DNA of 64,000 nt, taken from contig NZ_FNHX01000003.1 in the NCBI RefSeq assembly GCF_900103405.1, positions 434,001-498,000 on the forward strand, written 5' to 3'. Below are positions 25,829-33,866 of this stretch, piece after piece. Every line of letters starts with the position of its first letter. Position 1 is the stretch's first letter. A model generated the notes under the pieces. The model saw nothing but the letters and a program-made list of their open reading frames with translations, did not search any database and had not been told where the DNA came from. Both the position numbers and the translations under genes were made by a program. Origin of the DNA: Polaromonas sp. JS666 (GTDB lineage Bacteria > Pseudomonadota > Gammaproteobacteria > Burkholderiales > Burkholderiaceae_C).

Positions 25829-26281
25829 AAAATCTTCGCAACACTGGCCGAGCTGGCCGCCTGCACCGGCCAGGAAGTCGCCGTCAGCGACTGGATCACC
25901 ATCACCCAGCAGCAGGTCAACCTGTTTGCCGAAGCCACGGGCGACCACCAGTGGATACATGTCGATGTCGAAAAAGCCGCGGCCGGGCCCTTTGGCGGGC
26001 CGATCGCGCATGGCTTTTTGACCTTGTCGCTGCTGCCGCGCTTTTTTGAGTCCTCCTTTGACATCACCGGCTCGCGCATGGGCGTGAACTACGGCCTTAA
26101 CAAGGTGCGCTTCACCGCACCGGTGCCGGTGGGCAGCCGCCTGCGGGCGCGCATGAAGCTGCTGGCGGCCGAGGCGATTGACAACGCCGGCATGCAGATG
26201 ACCTGGGAAGTGACGGTGGAGCGTGAGGGCTCGGCCAAACCGGTGTGCGTGGCCGAGTCGCTGGTGCGGCGCTACCCTTAA
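25826..26281 (+). CDS. MaoC-like (R)-enoyl-CoA hydratase family protein
   Basis: 151 residues, single hot-dog fold. The hydratase signature is intact: QQVNLFAEATGDHQWIHVD (residues about 29-47) supplies the catalytic Asp and His, and GPIAHGFLTLSLLP follows. NYGLNKVRFTAPVPVGSRLRAR is typical of the NodN/PhaJ-like branch. Such enzymes hydrate trans-2-enoyl-CoA to (R)-3-hydroxyacyl-CoA. ATG 25826 is chosen because it begins the family match; it lies inside an 8-bp hairpin (25806-25828). Natural substrate unknown. Confidence 0.88.
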   Translation: MKIFATLAELAACTGQEVAVSDWITITQQQVNLFAEATGDHQWIHVDVEKAAAGPFGGPIAHGFLTLSLLPRFFESSFDITGSRMGVNYGLNKVRFTAPVPVGSRLRARMKLLAAEAIDNAGMQMTWEVTVEREGSAKPVCVAESLVRRYP

Positions 26282-26311
26282 GCCGCGGGAAACACGGGAA
26301 ACGCTGCGGGG

Positions 26312-26632
26312 CTAGATGCGCAGCAGTTGGCCGGCCGGCAGCCAGCCTTCAAACACCTCGATCAGGCTGTTGATGCGTTCGGCCGCCTCGCTCTGGCTGT
26401 GCGTCTGGGCGATGCACTGGTGCAGGTCGCTGCGCAGCAGCCACAGATCGGCCGGCGTCTTGGCGACATTCACTTTGTAGATAAGCCGCTGGGTGCGCAT
26501 GTCGCGGCAGTCGTGCAACAAGGCCAGCAGGCTTTCGCGGATCTGTTCCACCGGCACGCGGTTGACCGGCCGTCCCGAGTCGGAAAAAGCGGGCGCCGCA
26601 AAGCCCAGGATACGCTGGATAACCGTGTTCAC
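26312..26632 (-). CDS. Conserved-looking hypothetical protein
   Basis: 106 residues starting at GTG 26632, chosen because AGGAG lies seven bases upstream; a 24-residue extension from an ATG further up is proline/serine rich and less likely. The protein is soluble and helical with a basic-acidic mix (VEQIRESLLALLHDCRDMRTQR, LRSDLHQCIAQTHSQSEAAERI). I recognise no domain. A near-consensus sigma-70 promoter lies about 100 bases upstream. Monocistronic between the MaoC-like gene and trmL. Confidence 0.7.
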   Translation of the reverse strand: MNTVIQRILGFAAPAFSDSGRPVNRVPVEQIRESLLALLHDCRDMRTQRLIYKVNVAKTPADLWLLRSDLHQCIAQTHSQSEAAERINSLIEVFEGWLPAGQLLRI

Positions 26633-26729
26633 TGAAGACTCCTGCCAGTCTTGTGAACTGGGCGATGGGGAAGGGGTAAGGCTGGGATGGCCGGGTATCG
26701 GCATCCGCTCGCTTAAGTTTGAGGGACGA

Positions 26730-26759
26730 ATAATAGGGTTTTTACCTAGTCTCTGGCAA
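26730..26759 (-). promoter_or_regulatory. Sigma-70-like promoter for the hypothetical gene
   Basis: Minus strand TTGCCA (26754-26759), 18-base spacer, TATTAT (26730-26735); five of six bases match consensus in each box. Confidence 0.55.
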
Positions 26760-26809
26760 GGAATTTGGGCCGGTAGCGGACGGGCGGTCGCCGGACCGTC
26801 AGCCGGTCG

Positions 26810-27286
26810 TCAGCTTTGCGCCGCGCCGCCAAAACCGTTTTGCCGCCAGGCTTCGAACACCGTGACGGCCACGCTGTTGGACAGGTTCAGGCTGCGCTGG
26901 CCGGGCCGCATGGGCAGTTTCAGGCGCTGGGCAGGCGGGAAGGATTCCCGCAGTTCGGGCGCCAGGCCGCGGGTTTCCGCGCCAAACACCAGCCAGTCTC
27001 CGGGCTGGAAGCGTGTCTCATACAGGCTGGCCGAACCCCGGGTGGTCATGGCGAACAGGCGGTCTGCGGGTGGTTGCTCACTTTCGAGCAGCGCCTGCCA
27101 GCTGGCATGGCGCAGCAACTGCGCGTACTCGTGGTAGTCCAGCCCGGCGCGGCGCATGTGTTTGTCGTCCATCGAAAAGCCCAGCGGCTCCACCAGGTGC
27201 AGCCGGCAGCCGGTGTTGGCCGCCAGCCGGATCACATTGCCGGTGTTGGGCGGGATTTCGGGTTCGACCAAAACGATATTGAACAT
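26810..27286 (-). CDS. trmL: tRNA (cytidine/uridine-34 2'-O)-methyltransferase TrmL
   Basis: 158 residues, SPOUT-fold methyltransferase that modifies the wobble base of tRNA-Leu isoacceptors. Opens with NIVLVEPEIPPNTGNVIRLA, has VFGAETRGLAPEL in the middle and LPMRPGQRSLNLSNSVAVTV at the knot that binds S-adenosylmethionine, all hallmark TrmL motifs. Length (about 155-160) matches. Upstream comF lies 31 bases away on the same strand and may be co-transcribed. Confidence 0.95.
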   Translation of the reverse strand: MFNIVLVEPEIPPNTGNVIRLAANTGCRLHLVEPLGFSMDDKHMRRAGLDYHEYAQLLRHASWQALLESEQPPADRLFAMTTRGSASLYETRFQPGDWLVFGAETRGLAPELRESFPPAQRLKLPMRPGQRSLNLSNSVAVTVFEAWRQNGFGGAAQS

Positions 27287-27316
27287 GCGGGAGAGCGGTA
27301 AGGCGGAGCCGGGATT

Positions 27317-28105
27317 CTAGGCGGGGGCCGTTCTGGCAAACACCGCGGCGGTGATATGCGCGGCGCCCGCATCGCGCAGAGCCTGCGCGGCGGTGTAGAG
27401 CGAGGCGCCGCTGGTCATCACGTCGTCGACCAGCAGCACGCGCCGGCCCCGCAGCTCCGCGGCGCGCAGCGGGTCGACCTGGAAGGCGCCACTGACGTTG
27501 GCCAGCCGCTGCTGGCGCTTGAGCTGACTTTGCGGGCGGGTGTGCCGCACGCGCAGCAGCAACCGGGCGTCGGGGTGGGCGGCGGTCCGCGTCTGCCGGG
27601 CCAGCGCCGCGCACAGCTCCCAGGCCTGGTTGAAACCGCGCTCCCGCAGGCGCTGGGCCGACAGCGGTATCGGCAGCAGCCAGTCCTCAGGCCCCAGTTC
27701 GGCCAACACCTGCGCCAGGCTGGGCGACTGCAGCAGCAGGCCCGCAAAAAAACCGGCCCAGCCGTGCCGCTCGCCGAATTTGTAGCCGGCGACCAGCGTG
27801 GACCAGGGGTAGGCGTAATCAACGCCGGCGAAGGCGCGGTCCAGCGGCGGCGGCTCGACGGCGCAGGCGCCGCACAAGGGCGGGCCTGTTCGCAAGCCCA
27901 TGGAAAGGTCGGCCGGCAAGGCCAGCGCACAGCGGGTGCAGCGTGCCTTTGCTTGCGCGAAGCGGGCCACGCAGGGCTCGCACACCTGGCGCGCGGGCCA
28001 GCCGCGGCAGACCGCGCACTGGCCGGCGATTCCCGCCTTGATGCCGCAGGCAAAGCCGCTCCAGCGGGGCAGGAATGCGGAGGGCGCAAGCAGGCGTGTG
28101 AACAC
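27317..28105 (-). CDS. ComF-family phosphoribosyltransferase-like protein
   Basis: 262 residues. N-terminal zinc-binding cysteines occur as CAVCRGW, CEPC, CTRC and CGAC, followed by the ComF double-zinc region and a phosphoribosyltransferase domain with LLVDDVMTSGASLYTAAQAL (about 225-244). LLPIPLSAQRLRERGFNQA is the second family hallmark. ComF proteins are needed for natural transformation, where they help handle incoming single-stranded DNA; GntX is the E. coli homologue. Divergent from the BioC-like gene, followed by trmL. Confidence 0.92.
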   Translation of the reverse strand: MFTRLLAPSAFLPRWSGFACGIKAGIAGQCAVCRGWPARQVCEPCVARFAQAKARCTRCALALPADLSMGLRTGPPLCGACAVEPPPLDRAFAGVDYAYPWSTLVAGYKFGERHGWAGFFAGLLLQSPSLAQVLAELGPEDWLLPIPLSAQRLRERGFNQAWELCAALARQTRTAAHPDARLLLRVRHTRPQSQLKRQQRLANVSGAFQVDPLRAAELRGRRVLLVDDVMTSGASLYTAAQALRDAGAAHITAAVFARTAPA

Positions 28106-28155
28106 CGTGCCAATATACTCGCCTACCTTTTGAGCGAGACGCCTTGCCTTCTTCC

Positions 28156-29058
28156 ATGACCCCCACCGAGCGCCCGCCCACGCTGGATCCGATCGCCGTC
28201 AGCCGCTGGGAGCGCAGCGCCCCCCTGGCCTCGCCCTGGCTGCACGAGGAAGTGGCGCGCCGCATGATGGACCGCCTGCAGTGGATCAAGCTGCAGCCCC
28301 AAAGCTGGGTGCACTGGGGCGCGCTGCGCGGCGGGCTGCAGGCCCATGCGCAGCTGGCCAAGACCTACCCGGGGGCCACGGCCTTTGTGTTGGAGAACCA
28401 TCCGCATCGCGCGCGTGAGGCGATGAAAGGCATCGTGCAGCCGTGGTGGACGCCGCGGCGATGGACGGCCGCCCCGGTGCGTTTTGAAGCGCCACCGCCC
28501 GCCAGCGCCGACATGCTGTGGGCCAATATGGCGCTGCATGAATCGGCCGACCCGCAGGCCTTGCTGGCGCAATGGCGCGAGGCGCTCAAGGTCAACGGCT
28601 TCCTGATGTTTTCATGCCTGGGCCCGGACACCGCGAAGGAGCTGCGCGAGGTCTACGCGCAACTGGGCTGGCCGCCCGCGGGCCACGAACTGACCGACAT
28701 GCACGACTGGGGCGACATGCTGGTGCAGACCGGTTTTGCCGAGCCGGTGATGGACATGGAGCGCATCACGCTGACCTATGCAACGCCCGCGCGGCTGCTG
28801 CAGGACCTGGCCGAGCTGGGCCGCAATTTCCACTCCGCGCGTTTTCCCGCGTTGCGCGGCCGGGCCTGGAAGGCCAGGCTGGAGGAGGCGCTGGGCCGAC
28901 ATCTCGTCAAGGGCGAGGATGGCCGCCTGTCGCTGACCTTCGAGGTCATTTACGGCCACGCATTGAAGGCGCCGCCCAAGGTCAAGGTCAGCGCGCTCAG
29001 CGCGGTGTCGGTGGCCGACATGCGCAGCATGCTGCAGGGCGGGCGGCCCGGCGCCTGA
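28156..29058 (+). CDS. BioC-like methyltransferase with degenerate SAM motif
   Basis: 300 residues, resembling the biotin-synthesis protein BioC (malonyl-ACP O-methyltransferase) in overall layout: LDPIAVSRWERSAPLASPWLHEEVARRM near the N-terminus (in part, VSRWERSAPLASPWLHEEV), LWANMALHESADPQALLAQW, LKVNGFLMFSCLGPDTAKEL and DMHDWGDMLVQTGFAEPVMD. The normal glycine-rich SAM loop (DLGCGTG-like) is replaced by VHWGALRGGLQAHAQL, so cofactor binding may be altered. ATG 28156 is preferred over an upstream TTG. No other bio gene is adjacent, so its role is uncertain. Confidence 0.75.
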   Translation: MTPTERPPTLDPIAVSRWERSAPLASPWLHEEVARRMMDRLQWIKLQPQSWVHWGALRGGLQAHAQLAKTYPGATAFVLENHPHRAREAMKGIVQPWWTPRRWTAAPVRFEAPPPASADMLWANMALHESADPQALLAQWREALKVNGFLMFSCLGPDTAKELREVYAQLGWPPAGHELTDMHDWGDMLVQTGFAEPVMDMERITLTYATPARLLQDLAELGRNFHSARFPALRGRAWKARLEEALGRHLVKGEDGRLSLTFEVIYGHALKAPPKVKVSALSAVSVADMRSMLQGGRPGA

Positions 29059-29247
29059 GCGTCGGCCTTGGGTGCCGGGGCTGTTGCGTGGGCGCCTATC
29101 CGGCCCGCCGCGAGCGCTGGTTTGGGGGCTTTTCCAGGGGAGCGGCGGGGCAAACCGGCTACAATTCAGTACAGATTTTGGGGATGTTCCCAAGCCTCGC
29201 GCGGCCCGTGCCCGGCATGGACCGCTGTTTTTTTGGGGGGTTGCCGC

Positions 29248-29748
29248 ATGCTGCAGCCAACGCCAGCGTTTCGTTTTGCCACCTCACCCGCGCAGGGTAC
29301 CCACAGCCACGATGCTGTGTTGTGGCTTCTCAAGCGTCACTGTTCACTCACCCCGGCCCAGCTCGGGTGGCTTTACGTGTCGCTGTGCGGCGTTTCGCTG
29401 GGGATTGCGGCATTCTTCTGGGCCCAGGGCGCCACCATGGTGATGCCTTTTGCCTGGGCTGAATTGCTGGCGGTGGGCGCGGCCTTTGTGGTGTATGCCC
29501 GCCATGCGGGGGACGGTGAAAAAATCGTCCTCGAAGGCGGGCAGCTGGTGGTGGAGCTTGAAACGGCGGGGCGCACCGAGCGCGCGGAGTTCAACCGTGA
29601 GTGGGTGCGTATCGAGCCCAAGGATGGGGATGGCTCGCTGATTGAAGTGTCCGGGCAGGGGCGGTCGGTGCAAGTGGGGCGGCATGTGCGGCCTGAGCTG
29701 CGCCCAGCGTTGGCCCGTGAGATTCGGATGGCGTTGCGGGGCGGTTGA
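29248..29748 (+). CDS. DUF2244 family membrane protein
   Basis: 166 residues. One or two hydrophobic spans (LYVSLCGVSLGIAAFFWAQG and FAWAELLAVGAAFVVYA, residues about 40-78) are followed by a beta-rich cytoplasmic part typical of DUF2244 (GGQLVVELETAGRTERAEFN, WVRIEPKD). Genes of this family often sit next to cytochrome oxidase operons, as here just before ctaC, but no function is proven. The ATG at 29248 has a GGGGGG stretch eight bases upstream. A further upstream frame start is discarded because it runs through the intergenic promoter-like region. Confidence 0.82.
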   Translation: MLQPTPAFRFATSPAQGTHSHDAVLWLLKRHCSLTPAQLGWLYVSLCGVSLGIAAFFWAQGATMVMPFAWAELLAVGAAFVVYARHAGDGEKIVLEGGQLVVELETAGRTERAEFNREWVRIEPKDGDGSLIEVSGQGRSVQVGRHVRPELRPALAREIRMALRGG

Positions 29749-29806
29749 AGAGGCGCTGAAAGTCTCGCGTCAGTTGAGGTGCGGCGGGGGGACCCGCCGC
29801 TAACTT

Positions 29807-29812
29807 TATAAT
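29807..29812 (+). promoter_or_regulatory. Probable -10 box of the cytochrome oxidase operon
   Basis: TATAAT in a GC-rich context, 52 bases before the ctaC ATG. It is directly preceded by a GC hairpin (arms GCGGCGG at 29781-29787 and CCGCCGC at 29794-29800) that could end the DUF2244 transcript; no good -35 box is seen. Confidence 0.5.
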
Positions 29813-29858
29813 CAGCCGGTTAATTTGGTCGGTAATTGAAGCAGAAAAAGTGATCACG

Positions 29859-31061
29859 ATGAACGTAAGCAACACCATGAGCAAAATGACACGGCTTGGC
29901 ATGCAGCATGCAGGCGCAATTCTGGTATCTGCGGCCGCCTGGGTCAGCACCGCCGCTTACGCCGTCAACGACCTGAAGGGCGGCCCCGCCGTCAACCAGC
30001 TGAACCTGCACCCGGCCGTGACCAAGATCGCCGAAGAACAGCAGTGGCTGCACTGGTTCATGATGGCCATCTGCCTCGTGATCTTCGTGGCGGTGTTCGG
30101 CGTGATGTTTTATTCCATCCTGAAGCACCGCAAGTCGGTGGGCCACAAATCGGCCAACTTCCACGAGTCCACCGCCGTGGAAATCGCCTGGACCGTCGTT
30201 CCATTCCTCATCGTGATCGCCATGGCGCTGCCCGCCACCAAGGTGCTGGTCGCCCAGAAAGACACCACCGGCGCCGACCTGACCATCAAGGCCACTGGCA
30301 TCCAGTGGAAATGGGGCTATGACTACATCAAGGGCGAAGGCGAAGGCATAGGCTTTGTCTCCACGCTCGACAACACCCACCGCGAAATGTCCGACAACGG
30401 CGGCCCCAAGGCCGGCGAAGCGCCCGACAACTACCTGCTCAAGGTCGACAACCCGCTGGTTGTTCCCGTCAACAAGAAAATCCGCATCATCACCACCGCC
30501 AGCGACGTGATCCACGCCTTCGCGGTGCCGGCCTTCGGCATCAAGCAGGATGCGATTCCCGGTTTTGTGCGCGACACCTGGTTCCGCGCCGAACAAGTGG
30601 GCGACTTCTACGGCCAGTGCCAGGAACTCTGCGGCAAGGAACACGCCTACATGCCCATCCACGTGAAGGTCGTCTCCGCCGCCGACTACAGCGCCTGGGT
30701 CGCCGTCAAGGCCAAGGAAGCCGCCGCCAAGGCCGATGATCCTTCCAAGGTCTGGACCCTGGTCGACCTGAAAGCCCGCGGCGAAAAGGTTTACGCCGCC
30801 AACTGCGCAGCTTGCCACCAGCCCAACGGCAAGGGTGCCGGCCCGATCAAGCCGCTGGACGGCTCGGCCATCGTGCTCGACGCCGACCACAAGAAGCAGA
30901 TTGCCACCGTGCTCAATGGCGCCGCCGGCGGCGCCATGCCATCGTGGAAGGCTTTGAGCGACACCGACCTCGCGGCTGTCGTCAGCTACACCAAGAACAA
31001 TTGGTCCAACCAGACCGGCCAGATCGTCCAGCCCGCCGAAGTGCAGGCCGCCCGCAAGTAA
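29859..31061 (+). CDS. ctaC: Cytochrome c oxidase subunit II with fused cytochrome c domain
   Basis: 400 residues. Subunit II accepts electrons from cytochrome c at its CuA centre. There is a signal peptide, two membrane spans (WFMMAICLVIFVAVFGVMFY and VEIAWTVVPFLIVIAMALP), the periplasmic cupredoxin domain with CuA ligands in CQELCGKEHAYMP (near 30617-30655), and a C-terminal extension with haem motif CAACH (30804-30818) and axial methionine region GAMPSWKALSDTDLAAV. The fused haem domain makes this a caa3-type subunit II. A GTG nine bases upstream is an alternative start. Heads the operon ctaC-ctaD-small peptide-ctaG-DUF2970-ctaE. Confidence 0.95.
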   Translation: MNVSNTMSKMTRLGMQHAGAILVSAAAWVSTAAYAVNDLKGGPAVNQLNLHPAVTKIAEEQQWLHWFMMAICLVIFVAVFGVMFYSILKHRKSVGHKSANFHESTAVEIAWTVVPFLIVIAMALPATKVLVAQKDTTGADLTIKATGIQWKWGYDYIKGEGEGIGFVSTLDNTHREMSDNGGPKAGEAPDNYLLKVDNPLVVPVNKKIRIITTASDVIHAFAVPAFGIKQDAIPGFVRDTWFRAEQVGDFYGQCQELCGKEHAYMPIHVKVVSAADYSAWVAVKAKEAAAKADDPSKVWTLVDLKARGEKVYAANCAACHQPNGKGAGPIKPLDGSAIVLDADHKKQIATVLNGAAGGAMPSWKALSDTDLAAVVSYTKNNWSNQTGQIVQPAEVQAARK

Positions 31062-31152
31062 GCCGATCCGCCCCACGACCAGAATTCGCCGGCGCCTTGC
31101 GCGCTGGCCGCCAAGATAAAGCTACAGGCCAAAGCCACCAAAGGAAGCCAAG

Positions 31153-32787
31153 ATGAGTGCAGTTCTAGACCATCACGACCACGCGCACGACGACCACCAC
31201 GACCATGCCCCGGCGGGCTGGCGCCGTTGGGTCTTCGCGACCAACCATAAAGACATCGGAACGCTCTACCTGCTGTTCAGTTTCTTCATGTTGATGTTCG
31301 GCGGCGTGCTGGCCTTGCTGATCCGCGCCGAGCTGTTCCAGCCCGGCCTGCAACTGGTCAACCCCGAATTGTTCAACCAGCTCACTACCATGCACGGCCT
31401 GATCATGGTGTTCGGCGCCATCATGCCGGCCTTCGTGGGCTTCGCGAACTGGATGATTCCGCTGCAGATCGGCGCGGCCGACATGGCTTTCGCCCGCATG
31501 AACAACTTCAGCTTCTGGCTGATGATCCCCGCCGGCATCATGCTGGCCGGCTCCTTCTTCATGCCCGGCGGCGCGCCCGCCGCGGGCTGGACGCTTTACG
31601 CGCCGCTCACGCTGCAGATGGGCCCGTCCATGGACGCCGGTATTTTCGCGATGCACATCCTGGGCGCCTCGTCCATCATGGGCTCGATCAACATCATCGT
31701 GACCATCCTGAACATGCGCGCTCCCGGCATGACGCTGATGAAGATGCCGATGTTCTGCTGGACCTGGCTGATCACCGCCTACCTGCTGATCGCCGTGATG
31801 CCCGTGCTGGCCGGCGCCATCACCATGACGCTGACCGACCGCCACTTCGGCACCAGCTTCTTCAACCCCGCCGGCGGCGGCGACCCGGTGATGTACCAGC
31901 ACATCTTCTGGTTCTTCGGCCACCCCGAGGTCTACATCATGATCTTGCCGGCTTTCGGCATCATCAGCCAGATCATTCCGGCCTTCTCGCGCAAGCGCCT
32001 GTTCGGCTACGCCTCCATGGTGTACGCGACCGGCTCCATCGCCATCCTGAGCTTTGTCGTGTGGGCGCACCACATGTTCACCACCGGCATGCCAGTCACG
32101 GGCCAGCTGTTCTTCATGTACTCCACCATGCTGATCGCCGTGCCCACGGGCGTGAAGGTGTTCAACTGGATCGCCACCATGTGGCGCGGCTCCATGACCT
32201 TTGAAACCCCCATGCTGTTCGCGGTGGGCTTCATCTTCGTGTTCACCATCGGCGGCCTGACGGGCGTGATTCTGTCGGTCGCGCCGATCGACATCCAGCT
32301 GCAGGACACTTACTACGTGGTGGCCCACTTCCACTACGTGCTGGTGGCCGGCTCGCTCTACGCCCTGTTTGCCGGCTACTACTACTGGTCGCCCAAATGG
32401 ACCGGCGTCATGTACAACGAAACCCGCGGCAAGATCCACTTCTGGTGGTCGCTGATTTCCTTCAACGTGACCTTCTTCCCGATGCACTTCCTGGGCCTGG
32501 CCGGCATGCCGCGCCGTTATGCCGACTACCCCATGCAGTTCGCCGACTTCAATGCCGTGGCCAGTGTGGGTGCCTTCTTCTTCGGTTTCGCGCAGCTTTA
32601 TTTCTTCCTGTTCATCGTGGTGCCCACGATGCGCGGCAAGGGCGCACCGGCCAAGCAGAACCCCTGGGTCGACGAAGGCGGCAAGGGCGCTGAAGGCCTG
32701 GAATGGGAAGTCCCATCCCCCGCGCCTTTCCACACCTATGAAACCCCGCCCAAGCTGGATGCCTCGGCAACCCGCGTGATCGGCTGA
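31153..32787 (+). CDS. ctaD: Cytochrome c oxidase subunit I
   Basis: 544 residues, the catalytic proton-pumping subunit with haem a and the haem a3-CuB centre. Twelve membrane spans are expected and visible. The His-Tyr cross-link site is in WFFGHPEVYIMILPAFG, CuB ligands in VWAHHMFTTGM, and haem ligands in YYVVAHFHYVLVAGSLYA (in part). The ETVEI-type A-family channel residues were not checked one by one. The N-terminus is unusually histidine-rich: seven His in residues 7-18. Starts 92 bases after ctaC with AGGAAG before the ATG. Confidence 0.97.
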   Translation: MSAVLDHHDHAHDDHHDHAPAGWRRWVFATNHKDIGTLYLLFSFFMLMFGGVLALLIRAELFQPGLQLVNPELFNQLTTMHGLIMVFGAIMPAFVGFANWMIPLQIGAADMAFARMNNFSFWLMIPAGIMLAGSFFMPGGAPAAGWTLYAPLTLQMGPSMDAGIFAMHILGASSIMGSINIIVTILNMRAPGMTLMKMPMFCWTWLITAYLLIAVMPVLAGAITMTLTDRHFGTSFFNPAGGGDPVMYQHIFWFFGHPEVYIMILPAFGIISQIIPAFSRKRLFGYASMVYATGSIAILSFVVWAHHMFTTGMPVTGQLFFMYSTMLIAVPTGVKVFNWIATMWRGSMTFETPMLFAVGFIFVFTIGGLTGVILSVAPIDIQLQDTYYVVAHFHYVLVAGSLYALFAGYYYWSPKWTGVMYNETRGKIHFWWSLISFNVTFFPMHFLGLAGMPRRYADYPMQFADFNAVASVGAFFFGFAQLYFFLFIVVPTMRGKGAPAKQNPWVDEGGKGAEGLEWEVPSPAPFHTYETPPKLDASATRVIG

Positions 32788-32811
32788 TTCAAACTCCATC
32801 GGTCAACCGCC

Positions 32812-32925
32812 ATGACGACACCTGAACAAAAGAAAAGCAACCTGAGGCTGGCCCTGATACTGGCCTCGGTCGCGCTGGTCTTTTTTCTGGGCTTCATGGC
32901 CAAGATGATTTTCCTGGCGCACTGA
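32812..32925 (+). CDS. 37-residue cytochrome oxidase small assembly peptide
   Basis: Very short gene between ctaD and ctaG: MTTPEQKKSNLRLALILASV followed by ALVFFLGFMAKMIFLAH. One membrane span with a charged N-terminus. Peptides of this size at this place recur in Burkholderiales oxidase operons and are annotated as a small assembly protein; the function is unproven. Its frame is bounded by ctaD (24 bases upstream) and ctaG (41 bases downstream). Confidence 0.8.
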   Translation: MTTPEQKKSNLRLALILASVALVFFLGFMAKMIFLAH

Positions 32926-32966
32926 ACCGGTCCGTCCGGCCCCAGGCTCAAACCGATACCACTGTG

Positions 32967-33578
32967 ATGCGGCTCAAGCGCGAAAACTTCAAGATGATGG
33001 GCAAGCTGGGCGTGATCGTGCTCGGCATGTTCGCCTTCGGTTATGCGCTGGTGCCGCTTTACAAGGCGATTTGCGAGATGACCGGCATCAACGTGCTGGC
33101 CCTGTCCGACCGGCAGATTCCCGGGGCGACCTCCAGCCTGCCGGCCAACACCCAGGTGGACTTCAGCCGCACCATCACCGTCGAGTTCGACGCGAATTCG
33201 CGCGGCCCCTGGCAGTTCAAGCCCGCGACAAACACGCTGCAGGTGCATCCGGGCGAGTTGACCACGGTGATGTACGAATTCCAGAACGTGCAGAACCGGA
33301 CCATGTCGGCCCAGGCCATTCCCAGCTACGCGCCTGCGCAGGCCGGCGCGCACTTCAACAAGCTGGAATGTTTCTGCTTCAGCCAGTACACCCTGGCGCC
33401 CGGTGAGAAAAAGCAGTGGCCGGTGGCTTTTGTCATCGACCCGAAGCTGTCGAAAGACGTGAGCACCATCACGCTGTCCTATACCTTTTTTGAAGTCGGC
33501 GGCAAGACGCCGGCCGCACCGGCCACGCCCAAAGCGACGACGGCCGGTGTTGCTGCTGAAAAACAGGCAGGCGCATGA
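32967..33578 (+). CDS. ctaG: Cytochrome c oxidase assembly protein CtaG/Cox11
   Basis: 203 residues. Inner-membrane protein that delivers copper to the CuB site of subunit I. It has one N-terminal span (KLGVIVLGMFAFGYALVPLY), the QVDFSRTITVEFDAN strand, and the copper-binding motif CFCFSQYTLAPGE (around residue 138), followed by DPKLSKDVSTITLSYTFFEV. A GTG three bases upstream is possible. Overlaps the DUF2970 start by four bases. Confidence 0.94.
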   Translation: MRLKRENFKMMGKLGVIVLGMFAFGYALVPLYKAICEMTGINVLALSDRQIPGATSSLPANTQVDFSRTITVEFDANSRGPWQFKPATNTLQVHPGELTTVMYEFQNVQNRTMSAQAIPSYAPAQAGAHFNKLECFCFSQYTLAPGEKKQWPVAFVIDPKLSKDVSTITLSYTFFEVGGKTPAAPATPKATTAGVAAEKQAGA

Positions 33579-33790
33579 GCAGCATGGCCGCCGCACCCGC
33601 CAAAAAACCTTCCTTCTGGCGCACGGTCAAGGCCGTGGCCTGGTCCTTCGTGGGGCTGCGCGCGCGCGGCGATTACGAGGAAGACGTGAAAAATTTGAAC
33701 CCCCTCCACATCATTGTGGTCGGGCTGATCGCCGTGGTGGTATTTGTCGCAGTCCTGGTGCTGCTGGCGAAGTGGATGGTCGCGCGCTGA
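33575..33790 (+). CDS. DUF2970 family membrane protein
   Basis: 71 residues. FWRTVKAVAWSFVGLRARGDYEED is the DUF2970 signature, followed by one membrane span (IIVVGLIAVVVFVAVLVLLA). These proteins are found in cytochrome oxidase operons of betaproteobacteria and are presumed to help assembly. ATGA overlap with ctaG, 76 bases before ctaE. Confidence 0.9.
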   Translation: MSSMAAAPAKKPSFWRTVKAVAWSFVGLRARGDYEEDVKNLNPLHIIVVGLIAVVVFVAVLVLLAKWMVAR

Positions 33791-33866
33791 GGCCGCATCC
33801 GCCAGCGCATCACGGTGTGAATTAAAAAGATTATTGGAAATTCGAGAGAAAAACAGGAGTCCAGCG

